64,000 bases of DNA from Paulownia fortunei (Eukaryota; Streptophyta; Magnoliopsida; Lamiales; Paulowniaceae). The DNA lies in contig CM033108.1 of assembly GCA_019321725.1 (NCBI GenBank), positions 3,294,001 through 3,358,000 of the forward strand, read 5' to 3'. The notes beneath the pieces are model-generated. The model was given only the letters and a program-made list of their open reading frames with translations. It was not told where the DNA came from and ran no database searches. Positions 39,148 through 52,265 of this stretch are shown here, piece by piece. A program made the translations under genes and the position numbers. Numbering within the stretch: position 1 is the stretch's first letter; each line of letters begins with the position of its first letter.

Positions 39148-40685
39148 ATGGAGTCACTGCCTGATGCTATAGTCCAATACATTTTATCCCGAATGAGTAA
39201 TGCTAGGGATGTGGCATCTTGCAATTGTGTCTCCAAGAGATGGAAGGATTCAATGCCTTATTTGAGGAGCCTATTCTTTTCTCGAAATCTTTTCGACAAC
39301 CTTACCAATGGAGATACTCCTGATGCTGTTGTAAGGCGAATGGTTTCATCAGTTGTTAAACTAGAGGGGCTCGTGGTTTATTGCCCATTTTCGAGTTTTG
39401 GCCTTGCGTCGTGGCTGTCTGTGATAGGACCTTCGTTGAAGAACCTTGAGCTCCGTTTGGATAACATAACTGAGCATGATACTTTCACTGAAATTCCCTC
39501 GAAGTTGGATTGCATTAGGGCTGCATGGAATTTAGAGTCCCTTAAACTTTGGGGTGTGTTAATGATTTATTCTCCGAAATGGGATGTTTTCCATAGGCTC
39601 AAAAATCTTGAAATAGTTGGGGCTCGGTTGGAGGACCATGCGCTTTTTGATGCACTTCATGCTTGTCCTAATTTGACCCACCTTTTGCTTCTCGGTTGTG
39701 AAGGGCTAAGGTCTATTTCAATAGAGAATCCTTATCTTGAGCATTGTAAGCTGGATTTTTTTGGAGTTGGCAACTGCTCACTAACGGTCAATTCATCACA
39801 GCTTGAATCACTTGAACTACAAGGTTGTAGTTTGATCAGGGTTTGTGAGACTCAGTGCTTAAAAAATCTCTCCATTGCCAATAATGCAGGTACTTTATTT
39901 TCTATAGCTTCTAGGCAGTCTAGTACTTTATTTTCTATAGCTTCTAGGCAGTCTAAATTTGTTTCCTGTTTGCTATAATATGTTTTTTGATATTCATAGA
40001 TCTCTGCTTTTAATGAGGCTTTTATTGCCTGATAATAGGACGGGTTTATATGGTGGATTTTGGAAAACTTACGGCATTGGAAACATTGTCCATTAGAGGA
40101 GTACAATGGTGCTGGGATGCTATAAGTAAATTACTTCAAATGGCCAGTGAGGTTAAGCAACTCTACATGAAGGTGGAATTCACTGGGGATTCTGAGACCC
40201 TTCTACCCTTTCCCGAGATTGATTTTGTTGACTTCTTTAATAGCCACCCCAAGCTTCAAACCTTTGACATTCATGGTGCCATGTTTGCTGCTCTTTGTCA
40301 AAAGAAAAGCCAGAAAAATGTGAGTTCAAACAAAAAAGGAATTCTATTCCATTAAGCTTTTGTTTTGCTGAGTGCTTTGTAGCTATTTAGTTGTATATTG
40401 CTAATTAGGGTTCTCGTTTTAAGAAAGAAATATTTTCGCATATTGCAGGTGGACTCGAGGTTTCTGATTCCCTGCCTTGAGAAGGTTGTTGTCACTGTAA
40501 GATCACCGCTTAATGCTGAACAGAAGATGAGTACCTTGGATTCATTGCTCAAGTACGCAAAGAATTTAAAGAAGATGACAATAAAGATTCTTCAAATGAA
40601 AAGCAGCCATAGTAGTGCAGATGATTTCTTTGAGGACATTTGCAGATTTAGATACATGAATCGGAAGATTGTTTCAATAGAATAG
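39148..40685 (+). CDS. F-box/LRR (RNI-like) protein
   Basis: Three coding exons (39148-39889, 40039-40319 and 40449-40685) give 419 aa in frame. The N-terminal F-box is MESLPDAIVQYILSRMSNAR, then DVASCNCVSKRWKDSMPYLR, which would bind SKP1 in an SCF ubiquitin ligase. A leucine-rich, RNI-like region follows (NLESLKLWGVL, RLKNLEIVGARL, NLTHLLLLGCEGLRSISIEN, SQLESLELQGCSL, ALETLSIRGV). The C-terminus (FLIPCLEKVVVTVRSPLNAE) is FBD-like. I recall the Arabidopsis protein At1g10780 as close. The start is the ATG at 39148, just after a likely leader-intron acceptor. The substrate is unknown. Confidence 0.88.
39890..39957 (+). repeat. 33-bp tandem duplication at the 5' splice site of F-box intron 1
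   Basis: GTACTTTATTTTCTATAGCT and the 13 bases after it occur twice in direct succession, starting at 39890 and 39923. The first copy begins exactly at the intron donor. Confidence 0.9.
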
Positions 40686-41359
40686 AAATTTTTCATTGAG
40701 CTTTTTTCTCACTTCTTTTCCGTTGGAATAATTCATTGCCGGGGTTCTTGAAAAGGACTATTCTTGACATTTTTACATCAAATTTTCTTCATAGTTGATA
40801 TTGTTATGGAAATGTGAGACCCTTGATCTTTGAGTACCAGAATGCACAAGTTACTGAAACAACAAAAATACACCAGTAAAGGATGTTTTTGCCAACTTTG
40901 CACTTAGCAGTTCCAGGATCAAACGTTGCACAAATAGGAAGGAGGATCTTTATGAAAGTGTAGCTCCCTTAAATGAGCTAATCATATTTTGTGTTCCAAT
41001 TGTGCACAGGGCATAAAAAGAATTACAATAGTATGTGCACAAGACATAATTCAGGTCTGAGTGCTACACGTGCACTTGGACTGTGTACTACATATGCACA
41101 TGGCCATGGGGTTTGGGGCGTGGGGCGGGAGGGGAGCATTATATGACAGGATAAGCATCACAATATATCGCATGAGCTCTTGAAAATTTAAAGAATCACG
41201 ATGAAACAATTTTCATCTCAAACAGTGAAGATGCGTGGGTACTACTTTCATATAGAAATTTCCTTCTGGAGAATAAGAATATATTGACGAGAAAAATGTA
41301 ACAAGACTTCAATTGGTGTCGTAGATAAAACTAGATAAATGTAGATTAGCTTTTTCCAA
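40686..41359. other. Convergent intergenic DNA
   Basis: 3' flanks of the F-box gene (+) and the p24 gene (-). A G-rich patch lies at 41104-41136; nothing else is recognised. Confidence 0.5.
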
Positions 41360-44300
41360 CTAAATCAGCTTTTTCTTTTGGAAATATCTCTTTAAATGCA
41401 ATATCTGGGCCATTGAAACCAGAATGCAGACACCCAATGACATAATGCTGAACCAAGCAACCCGTGCATTTGTTGTTTCACTCACAATCCGCATCTCTGC
41501 TTCTCTGCAAGGACAAATGTACAAAGCATTGGAATCTTCAAGGATTAGAACAAGCAGTTAAAGAACAATGAATCCAAACAAGAAGAAGACCTGCTCCTAA
41601 GATACAAAAGATTTTCATGGATGGCCTCCACTGCACCTTCAAGTTTTCTTAGCTCAAGCTCAACACCCTACAAGAGATACAAAATAAGTAAATCATTTCT
41701 AGACCACCAGCAATGACCTCATAAGCTTCAAATCTCATCTGTTTTCCTAATTTTGCCGCTTAATTAAAAACTAGAATGACGCTTTTCACTGTCAGAAATC
41801 ATATGCATTTAATTGAAGCTGACAGTATTTTATTACACCAAATCATGCAAAACTGAAGTGAAATGACCTAAATGCATCTAGACTAAAACCAATAAGCTTA
41901 AAGCAACCTTAAGCATAAATATCTGCCAGAGCCAAACTGCCAACAGTTTGTTTTCCGAAAGAAGGTAAAAAATGAAGTTGCAGCTGAAAATAGCAGTTGC
42001 ATGTAAGCTTAAAGATCTCACCTCAATTTTCTCTTTTCTTGCAACTGATTCCCAATCTTTTGCTGCAATACCTGTCTTCCACTCCACATTAATACTTAAA
42101 TCCCCACCTCCTGAATTATGGCCATCAACCCAGAAACAAGCCAGATAGTTTCCGGCCTCGGTAGTGGTAAATGCAAATTGACCATGTGTGACATTTTCCT
42201 TCTGATAGAGAGTATTTCCGTATGGCGAAGTCACCTACAACAGAAACATAGATTCATACTAGTAGCCTTTTAGTGCAAGAAAGATAGAGGGCCACACTAA
42301 TCTTGCGTCACGACTCAAGGGTTAAAGCAATCATTCAGCTTTCCAAGCACCAAGATTTCCCAATTTCCATTACCTTCAATGGGCAACAACAGGATTACTA
42401 GCTAATTTGAAAGAGAAAATCCATATTGTCTACATTAACAAGTCAATAAATAGAGAGCATCCAAAAATGCCAAACATAAATATTCACCAAATGCTCAAAT
42501 AAATGGAGGTGGGGCTATATCCCACATATGGGTAGATGCAACTTACTGACTAAGATTACAAGCAGATTGCAACATTGTCAGCCACCTTCCTATTAAGTTC
42601 CATGTTTCCATGTGTTAATTTATAAGTCATAATCTTGGAAATTATGCTTTTTAATTCGGTCAGTATAATTAAGAGCATGTCTAGCTCAGACTATGAAAAT
42701 ATGAACATTGAAATTTCCAATTGAGAACGCAAATAGAGTTGATACAGACATAAAAAATCCATCCCTAAGCCACACAATTGGGCCTTTTCTTTTCTTGCTC
42801 AGGCTCAAGATTATGCTAATGCACAAGCTTTTTAGTGCTTCAGTGCCTAAATTAGATGCAAAAATACACACCTTGTCACAATTTCTTTTTATTTTTATTT
42901 TCCCTATAATCCCTATTCATTTTTCCGTATCAAATTCGTGTACCCATCTGATAGAGTGAAAACATTTAATATAATGGATTTGCTACAACACACTCTTTCT
43001 TACCAACTACAATCAAACCCTAGAAGGATTCTATGAAAGTGGACATACAACACAAAAGGTTCTTCCATTGTTCTTCAATTCTTGGGAGACAAACCATCAA
43101 GGCATCAACTATTCTGCTAAAAGCTTTGCCCTATGACAGTAGCTCCGCTCCACTAATTTGTTCTGCTCTTATACATTGCTGCTTTAGAAATTTGAACCAA
43201 AAGGATGGTATGAGTTGAATTTTCTTATTAAGTGATGAATTATAAATTTATAGGTGAAAAACAAGTTTATTGTATCTAATGCTTGACACCTTATCTATTG
43301 GAAGTCCTAAATTTCTTGTAACTTATAAAAGCATGCATTTTTACACTTCTCTTCGTCAAGATGTGCACCTAGCCTTGCACCTTGCACCTTGCACTTAAGC
43401 CCCACGAGATTCTTTGTGCCTTGGGGCACCTGGCGTATTTAACTACTAGGAAGAAAAAAAAAACTTTACCCAACTATCGCTAAAACTTTAATTATCATCT
43501 TTCAACATAAGACATATTGCAGTAAAACATAAAGAATATACTTCCTTTCTGTTCCAATATTTGATCCTGATTCCTGGTTCCAATTGTAATCTGATCTCAA
43601 GTATGTTTTACTCGTACCTGATTTTGCCACATATGTGAATTGCTGGAATGCGAGGGAGAAAAATGAAATAGGAGGGTATGTTACTGATGAGTGAGTGACC
43701 AAATATGTGCAATGAAGAGAAAAGCCGGTGGAGATCATGCGGAGATGGGGAAAACTAAGGAAATGGTGGGATTAAGAAGAAAGAAGTAGGTAAATTTTCC
43801 ACCAAAATATTTATCATCTTCTAAGTGATGCCTCACCCTGTTTGAGATCAATGGAAATGAAAGTAAAACTTTATTTCCATCCAATCATCCCCTCTCTATA
43901 ATCCACTCAATGATTTGGATAATTATCACCTTTCATATCCTTCCTTCTCCACTTTAACACGGTCAATCCTCACTCACATTTCAAAACACTTCTCGCCAAA
44001 TGCTAAAACTCACATATGATCCCCCAAAAATCATACTCTTGACACTCCATTCTTGATTGCATTTATCTCTTGAAAATGGACCCAAAAATAAGTCCTTTTT
44101 TTTTATCATTTCTGTAAAAATATCAAGATAATCAAGAATACCTACAAATAAGATTAAATCAACTAAATAACACAAACACACACCCACACAAAGAAAAGTA
44201 GTGGCTTTTTTTTTCCAAAAAAATGAATCCCTAACCTTGGTGGAAATGGTGGGGGTGGACTGGACATGATCATCGGAAATAACGACGTAGTCTGCCAAAA

Positions 44301-44439
44301 CGACAACGTTACTATGGATTTCCTCGGAAACGCACTTGGTCCCTGTCACCGGCAAACTCAACCATATGGCCTCACTCCGCCGCAAAAAACACAGCAAAAT
44401 TAACAGCAGCCTCGCGAGCACGTTAGCACCCGCCCCCAT
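41360..44439 (-). CDS. p24 family cargo receptor, delta class (emp24/gp25L)
   Basis: Four coding exons (44439-44236, 42234-42022, 41667-41591 and 41504-41360) encode 212 aa in frame. A signal peptide ([20 protein letters not shown]) is probably cut after SEA, residue 24. The GOLD domain has the two conserved cysteines (about C36 in TGTKC and C101 in YLACFWVDG) and a sequon, NVT, at residue 82. A coiled-coil segment ([20 protein letters not shown]) and one membrane helix (about 178-200) follow. The cytosolic tail ends QKKKLI, a KKXX-type COPI signal typical of p24 delta proteins. These act as cargo receptors cycling between ER and Golgi, including for GPI-anchored proteins. Site II-like GGGCCCA and TGGGCC motifs lie upstream. 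Intron 1 is about 2 kb. Confidence 0.93.
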
Positions 44440-44640
44440 TGTTATTTCTCAGCAAAATTCAAAATCCCTTCTGTCTCTTTCTATCCACCAATCGATCTCG
44501 AAGAAAGAATCGCTCCCACGGGTAACCGGATCGAAGAACGAGGCTTCGGGGATGTTGGTTCGGATTCGGGTTTTAATTTGGTTTTTATTTCATTAACGTG
44601 GCTATTGTTCAAAATCAAGGGTATTTGGGCTGGTTGAATA

Positions 44641-44693
44641 TGGGCCTACAGCATTCAAATATTGATTGTCAGTTGGGTTGTTCAACGGGCCCA
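44641..44693 (-). promoter_or_regulatory. Site II-like motifs upstream of the p24 gene
   Basis: TGGGCC (44641-44646) and GGGCCCA (44687-44693) lie 200-250 bases before the p24 start codon. Such motifs are bound by TCP factors in promoters of constitutively expressed genes. The functional role here is inferred. Confidence 0.45.
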
Positions 44694-44699
44694 ACTTAA

Positions 44700-45940
44700 T
44701 TTTAGGGTGTCCTTTGTTTTCTTTTCTCTTATTAATTATTAATTATTAATTTATTTCAAATATCTTTATAAACTAATATATTTATAAGATAAAAGGTGAT
44801 CGTTTTTATTATATTTATTTGAATATTTTTCTTCATAAATCTTATTAGGATCTAATAATAATAATTTTATAATTTATATGGGCAAATTTATCGATGCCTC
44901 TTATTGTGAATGTCCATATAGATCAATGGAAATAAAAAGTTAACTTTTAATAACACTATTCAATCTAATTAAATAGATATTTTCTTTTATAAATCCAGCA
45001 AATAAATTTAAATAATGTAAAATATATAAACATAATAAAGAAATATACCTTAAATGTGTGTCCTGTTAGCTAAGGCATTTACTTGGGTCCCTTTATTATT
45101 ATTTTTTAGGACCTTTTAATATCATAATACCTTATTTTCTGAGTTTATAAATAACCTTTTAATATATTTACTAAAATTTAAGTATTTTATATTTTACTAA
45201 AATACCTTCCCAAAATTTAAGTTTTTTTTATAAAAATACTTAAGATTGCGTTTGGATGAATTGTTTTGAATTTGAATAAGATATATGAAGTTAAAAAATT
45301 CAAATGACTCCAATAGTAATAGTAAGTGAATTTGAAATACATCAATATAATAGAGAAAATAACTTGAAGTAAATATTAAAAAAATTAAAATTAATTAAAA
45401 TTATCCAAATAGGTCAAATAAATTTATTATTATGATTGAAACCTGTAAGTAACAAGTTATTTGATTCAAATACAACTTAAGAAACTTATAAATTCCGCCG
45501 TATGTCTATCCCAAATTTTCATAAATTTGGGCCAAGTCAACTAGTGCATGTTAGAAATACTTTTAAAATAAAATTTTGAATGAATTTTTCGATTATGAGT
45601 ATTGGTGAGTGTTCGGTAAAAATGAACTTTAATGTCTATTTAATAAAAATATAAAAAAAAATTCAAAAATCATAATTTTGTATTTTTCCAAAATAATTTT
45701 TTTAAAAAATATTTTATTATAAAAATTAATTCAAAAATAAATATCAAATTCATAACTTTTTTATAAATAAATTTTTTTATGTCTAAAAATTCACCTGAGT
45801 TTTGAAACCATCTTAGTTGTCAAGCCCAAAAGCAAACAATAGGTACAAAACGTAATATTGAGTCCAAATTCCAGAATCCAAACAGGCCGAGAATCAGCTT
45901 CAAATACATCTGCGCCATTCATTCTAGTTAGCGATGAGGA
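44700..45940. other. AT-rich intergenic DNA
   Basis: Shared upstream region of the divergent p24 and AKR2 genes. It is AT-rich with homopolymer runs, and no gene or clear element was recognised. Confidence 0.5.
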
Positions 45941-46086
45941 TTGAGTTGGCCCACTGCTTCTGGTAAATCGCAATCCACCTGTACTATCGCCCACAATACT
46001 AAACGCCCTTTTGCTTTTACCTCTTTGGTTCCTCGTCGTCCGCAAATCTCCTACTCCTCTCTCTTAGCAAAGGATCTGCGGCAACT

Positions 46087-49000
46087 ATGTCTGAGGTACT
46101 GTTACGAAATCCTTGTTGAATTTGATTCGGTTTTGGAAATTTTAATGGTAGATTGTTTATTTTGAATTTGTTGACTTTGATTTTGAACTGTATTGCTTGT
46201 ATTTCGAAAAAAATGATTTATTGGATTTATTTTATGTGCAGTTTCGTTAATTCAAGTAGAATTGGATTTCTCATTTGTTTGCAGCTGATGTAGTGATGTT
46301 TTTTTTATTAATATTTTTGTGATTTTTTTGTGGTTTTTCAGGGTGTAAAAACTCCTCCGGTCACTACAGATGGTGAGCTTATCTTTTCTCAGAGTTTACA
46401 TTTATGCGCGTGCGAGTATTTGGTTGTTGCACTAATTTATGAAGTGAGTGAATGTGTGTTTTACTTTAAGGGCTCAAGTTGAAGAACACTGATTTGTTCA
46501 TTTATTAAGCACTAACCTTTAGTTGGTGGATTTCTGAGAATCCAAATGATGATATTCTTGAAGTATAGCTTTTTCTCTTGAGAATTTCAATGTATTTCTG
46601 TATAGGAAATTTAGTTTAAGATATACTCCATATTTTAAACAGCAATGTTTGAATATGTCGCTGATGGAAATGCAAATAAAGATTTGCTTGAAAAATGGCT
46701 TTTCGTTTTGTTTTTCTTGCATATTTTGACTGTCTCATTTAAATAAAATATAAATTCTAAGACGTTTTCTTTTCAAGAATCAATTGTGTATTCTCTTTCA
46801 TGTTTAAAATTGTGAACAATTCTTTGCCTGTTCAATGAACAAACTTAAATGTAGAATAGTTTAATTTTTTTACTCTCAACTGATGTTAGGTTATTTATTT
46901 TTAACTATTGGCAAATTCTCATTTTCTGCTGTTCAGGAGAGAAGTCTGACGCAGCCGGAAGCAAAACTCCTGCTGAGTCAGCTTCTGCAGAGACCCCATC
47001 TGGGCAGAGAAGAGCAACCCCTGCTTCAGTTGCTGGAATGCCAAATCCCTTTGACTTCTCAGCTATGACAGGACTGCTTAACGTATGTATATTTTCCCTC
47101 TTCTTCTTGGGTCTTTCTGAGTCTGAGAAATGATTTTTGGATGGTGAATTCATAGCATGTTGATCAAGTCAGCTCTGCTAGGTAGTAATTCCATCTCGGT
47201 AAAGGAGAAACAAAAGAATTTTCCAACTTATAAGTTCACAAATTGGTTTCTGTTCTGTTTTTTTTTTTTTTCAAGATCACTTTCTTTCACTCACTAAGTG
47301 GAAGTTTTGAATTATTATTTTTTATCAAAAGATTTTTTTTTTTTCAACTAATAAAACTGAAAAGTGGTTTTTTTTTGGTCTTTGGCAAATTGAAAAATAA
47401 TGAAACTTTTGTTCACGTTTTGAGAGCTGACACCTGGAACATGTGGTGTTTTATAGTGGCATAAAATACAAAACATGCAGCATTAAATCCTAAGATGTCA
47501 GTGTTTATAGTACAATGATGCTATTGCAGTTTTCTAATCTAGTCTTTCCCTGATTTTTTTTCTATATTCTATTCTTTGTGTCTGCAGGATCCAAGCATTA
47601 AGGAATTAGCTGAACAGATAGCAAAGGATCCTTCATTTAATCAGATGGCAGAACAGCTTCAGAAAACCTTTCAAGGTGCTGCTGTTGAAGATGGTATCCC
47701 CAACTTTGATACACAACAATATTATTCAACGATGCAACAAGTCATGCAAAATCCACAATTCATGACCATGGCTGAGAGACTGGGCAACACATTGATGCAG
47801 GTATTTCTTGGTTTGACATTCCTGCCTTTCTGGTAAAATATCATTTTAGATACAAGTGGACTTCACAAGTGTATTGAACTCATTGTTCTGCAGGATCCAG
47901 CCATGTCTGGCATGCTTGAGAGTTTGACAAACCCAGTTAATAAAGACCAACTTGAAGAACGAATGTCGCGTGTTAAAGAAGATCCATCTTTGAAGCCAAT
48001 TTTGGAAGAGATCGAGAATGGTGGTCCTGCTGCTATGATGAGGTCTTATTTTTTTTAATCAGATTTTTTAATGATATGCTTACATGACTAGGATTCTCAT
48101 AGTTTATGAGAACTTGTGCGTGATAGTAGCTGACTTGTCTAAGTGGAAGCATTGGTGACCATATAAGGACTTAAAGTTCATTTAAGTATGTAAACAAAAA
48201 GAATTAAAGATGCTATATTCTTCTCAATGAGTTTAGAAAATGAATAATAATCAAATTCAAGAAATTTATTTTATACTTCTGTGACTTTCTGGACTGATTA
48301 AATACAGCTCTTGTGTGACTATTAAGAAACTGTTAATAGTTTAAAAAATGAAATAACATCTGTAATATGCGAAGATAAGTGTTGTGGCTGTTGCCTTTTT
48401 GAAGATCTTGTTGGCACGAAATTACATCTCCATTCCTCCTCCATTAGATCTGTATGCTATGCTCTATGTTTTTGTTATTTGTTTTTTCCTTTTTTCAGAA
48501 ACATGACTAAATGATTGAATCTTTCATAATTTGTACATAGTGATATTTCAAATCTTAGGCATCAATACATGTGTTTTCCGGTACATTGTGTTTTCCACCC
48601 ACTCTAGTTTGATCCTTTCATTAATGCTATGTTTAGACCTTGGATTCTGGTAAGCAAAAAGGGAAAGTATCTACAAATAAAGCACAGAGTACTATCATTT
48701 GAAGTGTAGAAAAAGTTTTCTCACTAAAATCCAATGACCAAACATAGCCTAAAGGTAAAGCCCCCTTGAAGTATCAACAAATGGACAAGGAACGCTATTA
48801 GACTGCCTACCTCTTTCTTTTCCCTTTTTCCCCGCCCATATAGGAAGAAGTCTCAGATTCCATTTGGATATTAAAAGGATTACCATATATGACAGAAAAA
48901 TTCCTTTCCAATTCCTTCTAGTCGAGCACCTGGTCCATTGTTATACCTCGGGGAGTAGAAAGAATTACATTCCTAAAATTTTAGGAATTCGTTGTGCACT

Positions 49001-50435
49001 AGAATAGATTTGTAGGCCAGGATGACTGATCCCTTTTACTCTAAAAAATTTTAACAGGATGTTGCTGGTTTAATTTTCTTATTCATGTTAAATCAGAGTA
49101 TATGATCCTTGACCAGCATTTTTTGCATATTTCTTGTCAGTCACCGGTTTAGTATTAGATCTTTCTTCAATAGTTTTCATCATTTGAAGCACTCATTGCT
49201 TGTGATTTTGCCATACTGAAAATGCGTTTATGATCAGGTACTGGAATGATAAAGAGGTTCTCCAGAAGTTGGGTGAAGCGATGGGATTTGCTGTTGGAGA
49301 AAGTACCACATCTGCTGGTGATGCTGCTGATGAAGACGAAACAGAGGAAGTAAATGATGGTGAATCTATTGTTCACCACGCTGCTAGTGTTGGTGATGCA
49401 GAGGTAGGTCTCATAGGAATTATGCAATGAAAATTAGTAAGTTGCAAAGATATCCTTGGAATTCTTATAATTTTTTCCTTAATTCCTTTTGTCAAATGTT
49501 ACAATTTGCTGACTTCAGAAAGTGTTTCAATTATTGAATTACTAAGCTTCTCTGCCTATTATCGTTACTGAATTGTAATTTTACTTGTTTTTTCCTTGTA
49601 GAATTGCTGGGAATTTTATAGTCATTAACTTGTATATTTGACTTGCTTTAATGAAACAATTAGGGCTTGAAGAGTGCTCTGGCTGATGGCGCTGATAAGG
49701 ATGAAGAAGATTCTGAGGGAAGGACCGCGTTGCATTTTGCATGTGGATATGGCGAGGTATTGTGACTATAACAAAATGAGCTTTGTTATGATTTTTTTTT
49801 TCTTCTGTGTTGGATTTGGGGCTCAGCCTCTCTGCTACTTTATCAGCTTCTTTCAATATTTCAAAATTAGCGTAGAATGAGAGATGGCTTGCTGCTGATC
49901 ACTTCTTTTCAGTTTCATCATTCCGCTGGCCACTTTATGCTTGGATTTTCTTTTCTTATGCTTTTGGTGTTTCTTTTCTCTTCTTTCATCTTGTTTCTTT
50001 CTTATTTTTGTTTGCTGTTATTGTGGTTTATCTGTACATTAAGTCCGTTTGATGCTTGCTGTTTATTTTAGCTTCTTATCTGAAAGCTGATTATGTACTT
50101 GGTTCCATTCCAGGATAAGTGTGCCCAAGTTCTTCTGGAGGCTGGCGCTAAGGTGGATGCTTTGGATAAGAATAAGAACACTCCTCTCCACTATGCTGCC
50201 GGTTATGGCAGGAAGGACTGTGTGGAGCTTCTGTTGAAGAATGGCGCTGCTGTGTAAGCCCTTTTGCGTATTGCCTTTTCAATTTTCGGTGCTTTGTGGG
50301 GTTCTCATTTAATCCCTGCTCTTTCATATATGCAGCACTCTTCAGAACTTAGATGGAAAGACACCCATTGATGTTGCTAAACTAAATAACCAAAATGAGG
50401 TTCTAACCTTGCTTGAGAAGGATGCATTTCTATAA
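46087..50435 (+). CDS. AKR2: AKR2-type ankyrin repeat chaperone for chloroplast outer-envelope proteins
   Basis: Nine coding exons: 46087-46095, 46342-46372, 46937-47082, 47588-47800, 47894-48042, 49238-49403, 49664-49756, 50114-50253 and 50336-50435. The total is 1047 bases (348 aa), close to the usual length of about 340. A Pro/Ser-rich N-terminus is followed by STI1-like repeats (about residues 63-150: [57 protein letters not shown]). An acidic linker and C-terminal ankyrin repeats come next ([50 protein letters not shown]), ending LLEKDAFL. In Arabidopsis, AKR2A/B bind nascent tail- or signal-anchored outer-envelope proteins in the cytosol and dock on plastid lipids. The first coding exon supplies only MSE, so the start at 46087 is the least certain junction. 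Confidence 0.93.
48623..48754. mobile_element. Small MITE in AKR2 intron 5
   Basis: The left end (about TAATGCTATGTTTAGACCTT) pairs with the reverse complement of the right end (TTTAGGCTATGTTTGGTCAT), mostly matching over about 26 bases. The ends are about 130 bp apart and there is no coding capacity. Confidence 0.6.
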
Positions 50436-51051
50436 GTCAAAAGATATCTGAGCATTTGTACACTTGCAATCTTGCCATTCACAGGGTTTGGTATTAGTCT
50501 CGTGTGCTTTCATGAGCAGAAGAGTGTGGCATCCCAACTTGATGTGTATGCCTTAGTCTTATTTGCTGCTGTATCTTCAAAACATTTCTGGATTCTTTTA
50601 TTAATTACATAGACTCTGTCTTCCAGGGATGTTTTATATTTGTAATATAGTTTTGGCTAATATCTGCCCTTAATAATCACTCCATAGTTTCAAGTGGCAG
50701 GATTATAAAAGCCGCATCTGTGTTGTGCTATGATTTTCCCTTGTACTTGCATACTCATTGCCTGTTAGTAGCGACCTTGAGAATTTCCAGTATAGGGTTG
50801 TTAGGCAGGCTTATTTGCAGTTTAAAATTGCATTTTGAATGGATGGTTTGGGATTTACGCTTCGATGAATTCCATTGTTTGATGTATTATCATTTGTTCG
50901 CTTTTATTGGAACAACCATTTTCTTTTTTCACTAATCAATTACCATCACTTCTGCATCGTGATAAATTTTTCCTATTCTCTCATTTGTTCTCTATTTCCC
51001 ACTTTCCAAGTTGAATCTATGCTGTGCAACGAGTGCATTGGGTTCAGTGTA

Positions 51052-51089
<38 letters not shown>

Positions 51090-51832
51090 TTTTTGTTAAA
51101 TGAGATATTGATTGAAGATGAATGCACTTTACGTGCTGTTTTATGATTTTGTTTATTAATCTTAAATTAAAATTTCATATTCAGTTTTTCTAAATGGTTA
51201 TTTCAAATTATAATTTTGCAAACTCAACTAAAGGTTTAGGACGGTTGTACGTGATTTGGTGGTTTTCATCTAAAATAATAGGAAAAAGGGTTGTATGATT
51301 GTAGAAGTATATTTTTCGAGATATTAATAAAATATAAATTAAAATGAAAAGATATTCGAACAATTTTCAAAATAGAAATATGAGCACTAAAATTTTAAAA
51401 TTACAAAAACTAAATATTTAGTGCAAATTGTATTAGAGAAATAAAATGAGATAAAAATAATAATTAATATTATATAAAACAAAGACTGTTAACTACAAAA
51501 GCTACAATAATACTATCAAATAATATTAAGTAATAAATAAATTTAATTATCTATTTAATTTTTGCAAGGGACAGTGTGGTTATAATGCAATTTTTTAAAT
51601 TTTTAGATAGCCATGGCATCGCCCTATCAATGTGATTTTTGGTTAAAATTTTAAATCATGAATTAACGGTGTGATTTTTATTTAAAATTTTAAAATTATA
51701 ATTTTTATCGTAAATTAATATTAATGTGACGTTACAATTCGTTCTAAATGTGACACACACCTGAGAAAAATAAGAAAAAGAAAGTGATGATCACTTGGTT
51801 TAGAGAATTTAGAGGAAGTCCAAAATGTGAAA
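50436..51832. other. AKR2 3' UTR and AT-rich intergenic DNA
   Basis: The first 200-300 bases are probably 3' UTR. A (TA)n microsatellite lies at about 51055-51084. The remainder is AT-rich with nothing recognised up to the ARGLU1-like promoter. Confidence 0.5.
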
Positions 51833-52030
51833 TGGGCAGCCCAATAACTTTTCAGGCCCATATAAAACAAAATGTATATATCCATCATCTCAACCTGTCA
51901 ACCACTACCCTCTCTCCTTCTCCTTCTCAAGTTCTCAAGTTCTCATAGTAACCTTAAATTCTCCATCGCCATAGATACTCTTTCCAGAAGTTCCCCCCCA
52001 CCCCCCCCCAAAAAAAAAAGTTAGGGTTTA
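51833..52030 (+). promoter_or_regulatory. Promoter of the ARGLU1-like gene: site II motifs, TATA box, telo-box
   Basis: TGGGCAGCCCA (51833-51843) and GGCCCA (51855-51860) stand directly before TATAAAAC (51861-51868). A CT-rich initiator region follows (51910-51940), then TTAGGGTTTA (52021-52030), a telo-box-like motif. Site II plus telo-box is typical of plant growth and RNA-processing genes. Confidence 0.65.
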
Positions 52031-52265
52031 CTCGTCAGACGGTGATTACGCACAAACACTAATATCTAATCCACTTTTAACCACAGGTCATTAATCTCGC
52101 TTCGTTTATTGTAATTTATTTAGCCGATCAAATTAATCTGAATCTAGCAATTAGTGCAAAGTTGTAACTTGCTGCTACGATTGGGAATCTGATTTTTCTT
52201 TTAAGATTCTATGCAGTTGATGTTTTAGGTGACGGTATCAATTTTGCATTGCGAATTTGGATAAG

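Noticed and set aside
43361..43435. CACCTTGCACCTTGCAC repeats resembling a transposon end
   Set aside because: Only a short degenerate cluster in p24 intron 1, with no terminal structure.
45791..46045. Reverse-strand frame at the AKR2 5' end
   Set aside because: It has no family similarity and overlaps the AKR2 leader in antisense.
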